A stretch of DNA of 10,695 nucleotides from Bacteroidota bacterium (GTDB taxonomy: Bacteria > Bacteroidota > Bacteroidia > Chitinophagales > Chitinophagaceae): positions 1 through 10,695 of the forward strand of contig JAEWJV010000519.1 in assembly GCA_023386395.1 (NCBI GenBank), given 5' to 3'. A program made the translations under genes and the position numbers. Below the pieces are notes generated by a model. The model was not told the origin of the DNA and ran no database searches. It saw only the letters and a program-made list of their open reading frames with translations. Positions 1 to 5,865 of the stretch are shown here, piece after piece (the stretch's first letter is position 1; each line of letters starts with the position of its first letter).

Positions 1-717
1 GATCTTGCAGGTGCAGATGTTCAATTTCCCCTGGCAGGTTTTGGCGCATTTGGCAGTGCCGCCGGGTTATTAAAATTCAACCGTGCATTGGCTGCAAGGG
101 TTGATATATATGAAGAAAAATGGAACGATGCTTTAACGGCATTGAATGAATCTTTCTTCGATTTGAACGGCGATTTTTATACAGGCGTAAATAATGTGTT
201 TGGCACAGGATCGGGCGACCAGTTGAACCCGGCATTTATTCCGCAAAACCAAAACGGGGAAGTACGTGTGGCGCATCCATCCTTTGCAGAAGATATTGCT
301 GCAAATGATGACCGCATTAATAAAACAGCCTTGCGTAATTCAACGGCATCCATACCTGCGGGCTTAAGCAGCAACCGTGATGTGTGGGTTTATACTTCAA
401 GCACTGCACCTATGCCGGTTATAAGGAATGAAGAATTAATACTGATTTATGCTGAGGCAAATATTCAACTGAATAATTTCAACGAAGCAATAAAGGCATT
501 GAATGTAGTTCGCTCGAAACATGGCCTTGGAAATTACAGTGGCCCGCAAACACAAACTGCATTGATTGATGAAATGCTGTATGAACGCCGCTATTCATTA
601 TACTTTGAAGGCCATAGATGGATTGATATGCGCCGCTATAATAAGTTAGATGAGCTGCCAACAGACAGGCCGGGCGACGATGTGTGGGCGGAGTTTCCTT
701 TACCGGTAACAGAATAA
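1..717 (+). CDS. SusD/RagB-family nutrient-binding outer-membrane lipoprotein, C-terminal part (5' end outside window)
   Basis: The frame is open from base 1 to the TAA at 715-717, giving 238 residues. The N-terminus, including any lipoprotein signal, lies outside the window; a TTG at 88 is internal, not a start. The C-terminal part matches the SusD/RagB family: a TPR-like helical stretch (NEELILIYAEANIQLNNFNEA), then the hallmark ERRYSLYFEGHRWIDMRRY, and the closing FPLPVTE, which corresponds to the usual 'FPIP..E' end. SusD proteins sit on the cell surface as lids over SusC-type TonB channels and bind glycans or other oligomers before import. The partner SusC gene would be expected just upstream, outside the window. 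The substrate cannot be read from this part. A hairpin terminator follows 33 bases after the stop, so this is probably the last gene of its operon. Confidence 0.93.
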   Translation, partial: DLAGADVQFPLAGFGAFGSAAGLLKFNRALAARVDIYEEKWNDALTALNESFFDLNGDFYTGVNNVFGTGSGDQLNPAFIPQNQNGEVRVAHPSFAEDIAANDDRINKTALRNSTASIPAGLSSNRDVWVYTSSTAPMPVIRNEELILIYAEANIQLNNFNEAIKALNVVRSKHGLGNYSGPQTQTALIDEMLYERRYSLYFEGHRWIDMRRYNKLDELPTDRPGDDVWAEFPLPVTE

Positions 718-749
718 TCAGGAGAAAGGATTCCTGTTCGGATATAGGT

Positions 750-786
750 TATGAGTGCTTGCCCTTCCGGCAGGCACTTATACTTT
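750..786 (+). terminator. Rho-independent-like terminator after susD
   Basis: Bases 750-763 pair with 769-782 in a 14-bp stem (GTGCTTGCC against GGCAGGCAC at its core, with two G-T wobbles, at 759/773 and 753/779) around a 5-base loop CTTCC. A short T stretch (CTTT, 783-786) follows. It lies in the 123-base gap between the susD stop and the metallo-beta-lactamase start and would separate the two transcripts. The T tract is weak, so efficiency is uncertain. Confidence 0.7.
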
Positions 787-814
787 AACGAAAAGCAAAT
801 CCCGCTTATATTTG
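784..814 (+). promoter_or_regulatory. Bacteroidota-type promoter candidate for the metallo-beta-lactamase gene
   Basis: TATATTTG at 807-814 is a perfect match to the Bacteroidota -7 element TAnnTTTG. TTTA at 784-787 is a 3-of-4 match to the -33 TTTG with a 19-base spacer, the usual distance. Transcription would begin near 820, leaving a leader of about 20 bases before the ATG at 841. No Shine-Dalgarno sequence is visible, which is normal for this phylum. The -33 box overlaps the tail of the upstream terminator. Confidence 0.5.
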
Positions 815-840
815 GCGCTTTGTAATCACAACTGTTATCA

Positions 841-1725
841 ATGAATCAATATTTTTTTAAAAAGATCATCAGTCTTATTTTACTACTGACATTGGCATCT
901 GCAGCAAATGCCCAACAGGTAACAGAACCAAAGGTTGATCCGGAATGGATAAAACCTTACCCGCCTTTTCAAATTGCAGGCAATTTATATTATGTCGGCA
1001 CATACGACCTGGCCTGTTATCTTATCACAACAACAAAAGGCAATATTCTTATCAATACCGGTACAGCCGCTTCGACATCACAAATAAAAAAAAATATTGA
1101 AACGCTCGGTTTTAAATTTAATGATACGAAAATCCTGCTTACATCGCAGGCCCATTATGATCACACAGGAGCAATGGCTGCTATTAAAGCACAAACAAAA
1201 GCAAAGCTGATGGTTGATGCGGCAGATGCCGGCGTACTTGAAAGTGGCGGCTCTTCTGATTACGAACTGGGTAAGTATGGTGTTACATTTAAACCTGTGC
1301 ATCCAGACCATTTGTTGCACGACGGCGATACCATAAGCCTTGGTAAAATGCAATTGATTATGCTGCATCATCCCGGCCACACAAAGGGTTCATGCAGTTT
1401 TTTGTTTACGGTGCACGATGCTGATGCTTCTTACCGTGTATTTATAGCCAATATGCCGAGCATTATTATTGATAAGCCTTTTAATGAGGTTACTGCTTAT
1501 CCACACATTCAGCAGGATTACGCGTACACTTTAAACGCAATGAAAAATATTCAGTTTGATATATGGCTTGCAGCGCATGCCAGCCAGTTTGATTTGCATA
1601 AAAAACATCATCCCGGCGATGCGTATAATCCTTCGGTATTTATTGATCAAAAGGGTTATGATGATGCATTAGCCAAGCTGCAAAAGCAGTATGATAAAAA
1701 AATAAAAGAAGGTGTAAAGAAATGA
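841..1725 (+). CDS. bla: Subclass B3 metallo-beta-lactamase, GOB-like (Gln116 type)
   Basis: This is a 294-residue secreted zinc hydrolase predicted to open the beta-lactam ring in the periplasm. A signal peptide covers residues 1-24 (MNQYFFKK, a hydrophobic run, then ANA|QQ). The metal motif is Q103-A-H105-Y-D107-H108; with H180 (HHPGHTKGS) and H246 (AAHASQFDLH) it gives the B3 zinc ligands. By B3 numbering Q103 is position 116, where most B3 enzymes have His; Gln there, and Met205 in IANMPS at position 221, are the known peculiarities of the GOB enzymes of Elizabethkingia. The stretch GNLYYVGTYDLACYLI and the C-terminal YNPSVFIDQKGYD also read like GOB. Length is normal for the family. The ATG at 841 starts directly on the signal peptide. 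The gene stands alone, with its own promoter candidate and no resistance or mobile genes beside it, so it is probably a native chromosomal gene. Beta-lactamase activity is inferred from family. Confidence 0.92.
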   Translation: MNQYFFKKIISLILLLTLASAANAQQVTEPKVDPEWIKPYPPFQIAGNLYYVGTYDLACYLITTTKGNILINTGTAASTSQIKKNIETLGFKFNDTKILLTSQAHYDHTGAMAAIKAQTKAKLMVDAADAGVLESGGSSDYELGKYGVTFKPVHPDHLLHDGDTISLGKMQLIMLHHPGHTKGSCSFLFTVHDADASYRVFIANMPSIIIDKPFNEVTAYPHIQQDYAYTLNAMKNIQFDIWLAAHASQFDLHKKHHPGDAYNPSVFIDQKGYDDALAKLQKQYDKKIKEGVKK

Positions 1726-1729
1726 TGCC

Positions 1730-1763
1730 TTGTTGATTTGCTGCTTAAACATTATATCAACAA
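1730..1763 (+). terminator. AT-rich inverted repeat between convergent genes
   Basis: TTGTTGAT (1730-1737) pairs perfectly with ATCAACAA (1756-1763) around an 18-base loop, starting 4 bases after the metallo-beta-lactamase stop. It sits in the 158-base gap between two convergent genes. The stem is AT-rich, the loop is long and no clean T run follows directly (TTTT comes only at 1777-1780), so terminator function is only possible. I saw nothing else in the gap. Confidence 0.3.
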
Positions 1764-1883
1764 TTAAGCCCGGCACTTTTCTCCGACGTGATTGTTAAGT
1801 ACTGCCGCCCTGTATTTACAACAAAAAGCTGCCTGCAAATAAATTTGATGACAAGTGTTTGCTATAGTTGGCTTGTTGCAACT

Positions 1884-2759
1884 TTACAGCTTGGGGCAGT
1901 CGAGTGCTTTCATTTTTTTATGCCTGCCTATGCCGCCAAACGATTCACTGCGCGAAAACATATAGATAATGGAAAGAGAAGAAGTATAATAATTGTCATT
2001 GTGTGAAGCACTGCCCCGTTGTACACCTTCAATTGGAAAAGTCCGCGCAGGGTCAATCTCATCGCCCCTGTATGAAAGATCAACAGCAAGTTGCCCTCTC
2101 CCATGCAGCAATGCAGCTTCATCGGGATAAGTTTTGCTTACATCATCCAGGTAATCTGAGAATAAAAACCGGCTGCAAAACTCCAGCGCTACATGCCAAT
2201 GGTCTGTAAGCTTATATTTAATACCAACACCAAGCGGTATGGCAAACTGCGTAAGTGAATACATTTCCCTGTCGGGATAGATTGAAAGGCCCTGGCCTTC
2301 TGTGCCCAGGTTTCTTAAATTAACCCTTCTGCCTTCATAAATGGTATAAGGGTTATGATAAAACAACGCTCCACCTGCGAAAATATACGGGGTGAATTTT
2401 TTTTCATCCAGCGTGAATAAATCGTACTGTAAAGCAAGGCTGGCTTCTCCAAGTTTGCTTTGAAAACTAAGATTCCGGCTTTTAAAACCACCGGAGGAAT
2501 CGCTGCCCTGTATTTTTCCGTATGTAAGTGCACCACGTATGGTAAAATGATTGAAATTGTATAATAAACCGCCACTTATGGCAAACCTGGCCTGCCTGAA
2601 AGTATATACTTTTTTTTGCAGGTCGCCGCCGTAATTAATGATGCCTGGCGAAGCGTAGATGCCAAAGCTTTGGGCAATGGATGAAACGGAAATGGTTAGG
2701 AAAAATGCAGAGATTAAAGTGAAAAAACTTGCTTTTTTGCTCAACATATAATGCTTCAT
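1884..2759 (-). CDS. DUF6089-type outer-membrane beta-barrel protein
   Basis: The 291-residue protein has a signal peptide (about residues 1-29, ending SSIA|Q) followed by alternating amphipathic strands typical of an outer-membrane barrel. Features match, as I recall them, the DUF6089 family of Bacteroidota: a first strand with INYGGDL, the stretch TPYIFAGGALFYHNPY, then NLGTEGQGLS, YSLTQFAIPLGVGIKYKL, and SDYLDDVSKTYPD followed by a GRG loop. Some members of this group resemble PorG of the type IX secretion system, but nothing here proves that link, and structural-barrel or unknown roles are equally possible. The C-terminal tail after SIIYMFSR (about 20 residues, basic, ending CPKL) extends past the last strand and is unusual. 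ATG at 2759 gives MKHYMLSKK; the ATG at 2747 (MLSKK) is an equally good start. The gene is 150 bases downstream of the 136-aa gene and may be transcribed separately. Confidence 0.75.
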   Translation of the reverse strand: MKHYMLSKKASFFTLISAFFLTISVSSIAQSFGIYASPGIINYGGDLQKKVYTFRQARFAISGGLLYNFNHFTIRGALTYGKIQGSDSSGGFKSRNLSFQSKLGEASLALQYDLFTLDEKKFTPYIFAGGALFYHNPYTIYEGRRVNLRNLGTEGQGLSIYPDREMYSLTQFAIPLGVGIKYKLTDHWHVALEFCSRFLFSDYLDDVSKTYPDEAALLHGRGQLAVDLSYRGDEIDPARTFPIEGVQRGSASHNDNYYTSSLSIIYMFSRSESFGGIGRHKKMKALDCPKL

Positions 2760-2846
2760 AAATATAAATAACGCTGAACAGCAAAAATTATTCCCTTGTG
2801 CAGGAATATAAATAAATTATAACAAATTTGGTGCTTTGTTGTATGC

Positions 2847-2880
2847 CAAAAGTCTCAGGCTACAAGCAATAAGGCTTGAG
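2847..2880 (-). terminator. Weak terminator-like hairpin downstream of the 136-aa gene
   Basis: On the minus strand, CTCAAGCC (2880-2873) can pair with AGCCTGAG (2861-2854) in 8 bp, including two G-T wobbles, around an 11-base loop. TTTT follows at 2850-2847. It lies 30 bases after the stop of the minus-strand gene ending at 2910 and before the DUF6089 gene. On the plus strand a T7 run (2889-2895) follows the same hairpin by 8 bases, but no plus-strand gene ends here. Confidence 0.35.
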
Positions 2881-2909
2881 TTCTGATCTTTTTTTCCACA
2901 CATTATTTA

Positions 2910-3320
2910 TCAGAAAAGTAAAGTCTTTATGGCCGGTTTAAAAGCGGCAAGCCCGTCCCATACAAACCGGTTATTATCATGTTCCCGTTCACCAATATTT
3001 ATTATTGCGCAATGCGCATTTATTTTTTCGGCAAGGTTATCAATAAGCTTAATGTTTGTAAGCGATTTTATAGCATCAGCAAACTGTTCTGCAAAAACAT
3101 GCCCCCATATTTCCACGGTTATTGAATCGTCTGATACATTAAAATCTTTATTATAATTATCGTAATATTCTTTTTTAACAACCGATATAAACTCTTCCAT
3201 TGCACCTTCCGGCAGTTTCTTTACCAGTTCGAATAACCCTTCATTGCTTATAATGCCTATCCTGTTGTAATGAAATAAAACCGTAATGATTTTATCCCTT
3301 ATGATTATATCTTTCTTCAT
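2910..3320 (-). CDS. Unrecognised 136-aa protein, probably cytoplasmic
   Basis: I do not recognise this protein. It has 136 residues, starts with ATG (MKKDIIIRDK), and shows no signal peptide, membrane segment or Cys motif (a single Cys, in NAHCAIIN). It reads as a soluble alpha/beta protein. Visible stretches are a helical EGAMEEFISVVKKEYYDNYN, a strand DSITVEIWGH, a helix FAEQFADAIKSL, and a final part with HCAIINIGEREHD and RFVWDGLAAF. The gene starts 34 bases after the stop of the di-heme peroxidase gene in the same direction, so co-transcription is likely. Unlike its upstream neighbours it seems not to be exported. Coding character (AT-rich third positions, balanced amino acids, tight spacing) supports a real gene. 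Confidence 0.72.
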   Translation of the reverse strand: MKKDIIIRDKIITVLFHYNRIGIISNEGLFELVKKLPEGAMEEFISVVKKEYYDNYNKDFNVSDDSITVEIWGHVFAEQFADAIKSLTNIKLIDNLAEKINAHCAIINIGEREHDNNRFVWDGLAAFKPAIKTLLF

Positions 3321-3354
3321 GTTTACTAATGTAATGTCGGCATCATCCTATCCA

Positions 3355-4413
3355 TTAAAAAATATCCGCCTTATATTGTATATCCGGTTCTGATAATGCG
3401 GAATTGTTTACAAAATTGCTATCGTTTAATGTTTGCAGGAAAGCTTCCAGTTGTTCTGCTTCTTTATTGGTGATATCAAAACCCCGTTTACTATTATGCA
3501 CCAGCAAGGCATCAAGGTTGGGATTATTTTCAATATAAAACCTGTATTGCGGAATAACAGATTTAAACTGATACAATTGCCCGTTATGCATATAAGGCGC
3601 GGTGTAAGCAAGGTTGCGCAACGATGGCACTTTAAACTTATACATATCGGCCGGATCATTCGTTATATTAAAAACGCCTCTATCTTCTGCTGACACAATA
3701 TTAAAACCATTATTTCTGAATGAATAATCGGTGAACAATGGTTCTTTATGGCAACCGTTGCACGTTCTTTTAAATACTTCATAACCGGCAGCCTCATCTT
3801 CCGTAAATGTTTCACCTTCATGCCGCATCACTTTATCATATTTTGAATTAGCACTGATGCACATCAGCATAAACTGTGATAAAGCCTTTAATATATTTTG
3901 TTCTGTAATTGTTGAAGACCCGAATGCTTTTTTAAACATAGAACGATAAACTTTATCCGGTTGCAGCCTTGCAATAATCGTGTCAACAGAGCAATCCATT
4001 TCCACATGATCGGTGATAGGAATAAGCGGTTGTTTATCTAATGTTGATACGCGGCCATCAAGCATAAATGATGTTGCCCATGCCAGGTTCATAACAGGCG
4101 GTGCATTGCGAATGCCCGTGCGGTTATTTATACCGTGGCTTACAATATGTCCGTGCTGTGTAAATGCATCGCTTTGTATATGGCAAAAGCCGCATGATAT
4201 TTTATAATTGCCCGACAGCCTTGTATCATAGAACAAATATCTTCCTAATTTAAAACCGGCCTTTGTTACAGGGTTTTGTTCAAAATTATAAACAGGCTCA
4301 GGGAAATTAGAAGGTTGTTTGAATATTGATTTTGACTGATGGGTTGTTATATTGGTGAATGCATATAAAACAACAACAACAAAGCTTAATATGATGAATG
4401 TTTTTGTGCGCAT
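3355..4413 (-). CDS. Di-heme cytochrome c peroxidase / MauG-family protein
   Basis: From the ATG at 4413 the product has 352 residues: an N-terminal membrane anchor or uncleaved signal (MRTKTFIILSFVVVVLYAF) and a periplasmic body. There are two c-type heme sites, C74-G-F-C77-H78 and C218-N-G-C221-H222. Other landmarks of the bacterial CcpA/MauG fold are W112 with the following LDGR (NLAWATSFMLDGR, between the hemes), DHVEM at 136-140, PSLRN at 263-267, and PYMHNG at 273-278, where M275 fits the C-terminal heme ligand of classical peroxidases; MauG has Tyr there. Members reduce peroxide with electrons from small cytochromes or oxidatively modify a partner protein. The frame extends upstream to a GTG at 4521, but those 36 extra residues precede the signal and overlap a hairpin, so 4413 is preferred. 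The gene follows the CCxCC lipoprotein gene in the same direction. Confidence 0.9.
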   Translation of the reverse strand: MRTKTFIILSFVVVVLYAFTNITTHQSKSIFKQPSNFPEPVYNFEQNPVTKAGFKLGRYLFYDTRLSGNYKISCGFCHIQSDAFTQHGHIVSHGINNRTGIRNAPPVMNLAWATSFMLDGRVSTLDKQPLIPITDHVEMDCSVDTIIARLQPDKVYRSMFKKAFGSSTITEQNILKALSQFMLMCISANSKYDKVMRHEGETFTEDEAAGYEVFKRTCNGCHKEPLFTDYSFRNNGFNIVSAEDRGVFNITNDPADMYKFKVPSLRNLAYTAPYMHNGQLYQFKSVIPQYRFYIENNPNLDALLVHNSKRGFDITNKEAEQLEAFLQTLNDSNFVNNSALSEPDIQYKADIF

Positions 4414-4500
4414 GCTTTGATTTATTGCTGCGGTTATTGCCCGAATATAAGAAATTGGGAATAGTATTATGTTAAAGCGGGTAACAAATTGCCAGTTGTA

Positions 4501-4522
4501 AGTGAGCCTTTGATTGCTCACT
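4501..4522 (-). repeat. 7-bp inverted repeat between the BNR lipoprotein and di-heme peroxidase genes
   Basis: AGTGAGC (4501-4507) and GCTCACT (4516-4522) form a perfect 7-bp stem with an 8-base loop, in the 154-base gap between two minus-strand genes. Directly beyond lies CTCAC repeated (4517-4521 and 4531-4535). No T run follows on the minus strand, so this may be an mRNA processing or stabilising hairpin or a weak terminator. It overlaps the GTG at 4521 and argues against translation from there. Confidence 0.35.
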
Positions 4523-4567
4523 ATTCACCACTCACAACGCACACTTAATGTAACACTGCACCATCTA

Positions 4568-5794
4568 TCAGTTATTAAAAGTTACCTGTTTAAAAACTAC
4601 AGTTTTTTTATCGTTGTTATTCTCTGTAAAAGCCACAAGCACTTTATTTTTATCAGCGGTGCATATTACGGGAAATGAAGTGCCGCTGTTCTTTCCTGTG
4701 ATATACCTGCGAAGGATATTTTTATTATCCGGGTCTTTTTCTTCTAATCCTATGCAAGTGCTGTAAGTATCATTCACAGGCACACTTTCATCCCACACCG
4801 TAATTAAATTTCCTTGCGGCATCGATGCAATCTGGCTGTGCTTTGCAGCATAACCGCTAACCATATCCCTGTTGCTGAAAGCAGTATCATCATGCGTTAA
4901 ACTCGAATAATAAACACCGGCTTCATTTCCACCGGTAAACCAGGTGCAATGCAACCCCTCCTTGTTCTCAGTCATGCAGGGGCCTGTATGCGGGCATCCG
5001 TTAATCACCCAGTTATCATTGCTTATTCTTTCAGGACGTGAAAATATTTGCCCGTTATCTTTTGATTCGATATGGGCAATATCGCGAATGCTGTCGTTAA
5101 TAATGGCACGGTATAAAACATGAATGTTGTTTGATTTATCAACAAACAGATCTGTACGGCAACACTGGCAGCAAGGCTCACTGATAAGCCTTTCATTTTG
5201 AAAGCCACCATTATTTTTTGTTATGGCATAATATAAACCGGAGCCTTCTTTATTGGATGTTTTACGATTGTCGAGCCATACGATGGCTGCTTCTCCGTTT
5301 GGCAACAATGCCACATCAAAATAACGCTGGTCATAACTCGCCGTATCATTTGTGATAAGTTTTTTTGGCGCCCAGGTTTTACCATTGTCAAAAGACATTG
5401 AATAATATACAAGCCCCGCATAAGCATTTCTTGGATTTTTATTGGCAGCGCCCCATACCGCAATTATTTCCCCGGAAGGTTTGAAAATAAGCTTAGGCAT
5501 ATTTTCGCCGTGCGGATAAACATTATCGCTTGCTGTAACCTCTATTGTGCTATCAAAGGTTTTGCCTTTATCTTTTGAAACCGCATAGCATACGATGGCT
5601 TTACCGGAGCCTGTTTCTCTTATCCAACTAAGCACGATATTATTGTTGTTGTCTTTTGTTAGAAACGGGCAGGAGCTTTGTGCACTGTCAATATTCTTTT
5701 CCTGCGATAGACTGATGGAAGGCACTTTATTTTCCAGGTGGCAGGAAGAAAATATGAATATGATGATAGAATAAAAAGGAATTATCTTTTTCAT
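4568..5794 (-). CDS. Sialidase-fold (BNR/Asp-box) lipoprotein with CCxCC motif
   Basis: From ATG 5794 the product has 408 residues, starting with a lipoprotein signal (MKKIIPF...IFSSC, lipid Cys at 18). Asp-box repeats S-x-D-x-G-x-T-[FW] occur at 73-80, 134-141 and, degenerate, 244-251, pointing to a six-bladed sialidase-type propeller. A catalytic sialidase site is not evident, so database names such as exo-alpha-sialidase would mislead. The family marks are C208-C209-Q-C211-C212-R-T-D, then YRAIINDSIRDI, then NWVINGC267PHTGPC273 and H282-C283-T-W-F-T. I recognise this order (CxCC, YR....IRDI, GCPxxGP, WFT) from a widespread uncharacterised lipoprotein group. The Cys/His cluster could bind metal or form disulfides (inference). 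An upstream ATG at 5812 would add MAKHID before the signal and is less likely. The gene lies 71 bases after the TonB receptor and before the di-heme peroxidase, suggesting a joint function. Confidence 0.85.
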   Translation of the reverse strand: MKKIIPFYSIIIFIFSSCHLENKVPSISLSQEKNIDSAQSSCPFLTKDNNNNIVLSWIRETGSGKAIVCYAVSKDKGKTFDSTIEVTASDNVYPHGENMPKLIFKPSGEIIAVWGAANKNPRNAYAGLVYYSMSFDNGKTWAPKKLITNDTASYDQRYFDVALLPNGEAAIVWLDNRKTSNKEGSGLYYAITKNNGGFQNERLISEPCCQCCRTDLFVDKSNNIHVLYRAIINDSIRDIAHIESKDNGQIFSRPERISNDNWVINGCPHTGPCMTENKEGLHCTWFTGGNEAGVYYSSLTHDDTAFSNRDMVSGYAAKHSQIASMPQGNLITVWDESVPVNDTYSTCIGLEEKDPDNKNILRRYITGKNSGTSFPVICTADKNKVLVAFTENNNDKKTVVFKQVTFNN

Positions 5795-5865
5795 GTCAAT
5801 ATGTTTTGCCATTATTTATTTGTTTGACCTCACGCTAAATTTTCTTAAGCACAACATTCATGTTA

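Noticed and set aside
1788..2006. 72-codon plus-strand reading frame after the metallo-beta-lactamase gene
   Set aside because: Most of it lies antisense to the DUF6089 gene, and its composition is not protein-like.
2889..2895. T7 run as the tail of a plus-strand terminator
   Set aside because: No plus-strand gene ends near it; the run lies 8 bases after the hairpin and probably reflects AT-rich intergenic sequence.
4414..4521. 36-residue N-terminal extension of the di-heme peroxidase from a GTG
   Set aside because: It would place non-conserved residues before an intact signal/anchor sequence and overlaps a perfect hairpin; ATG at 4413 is better.
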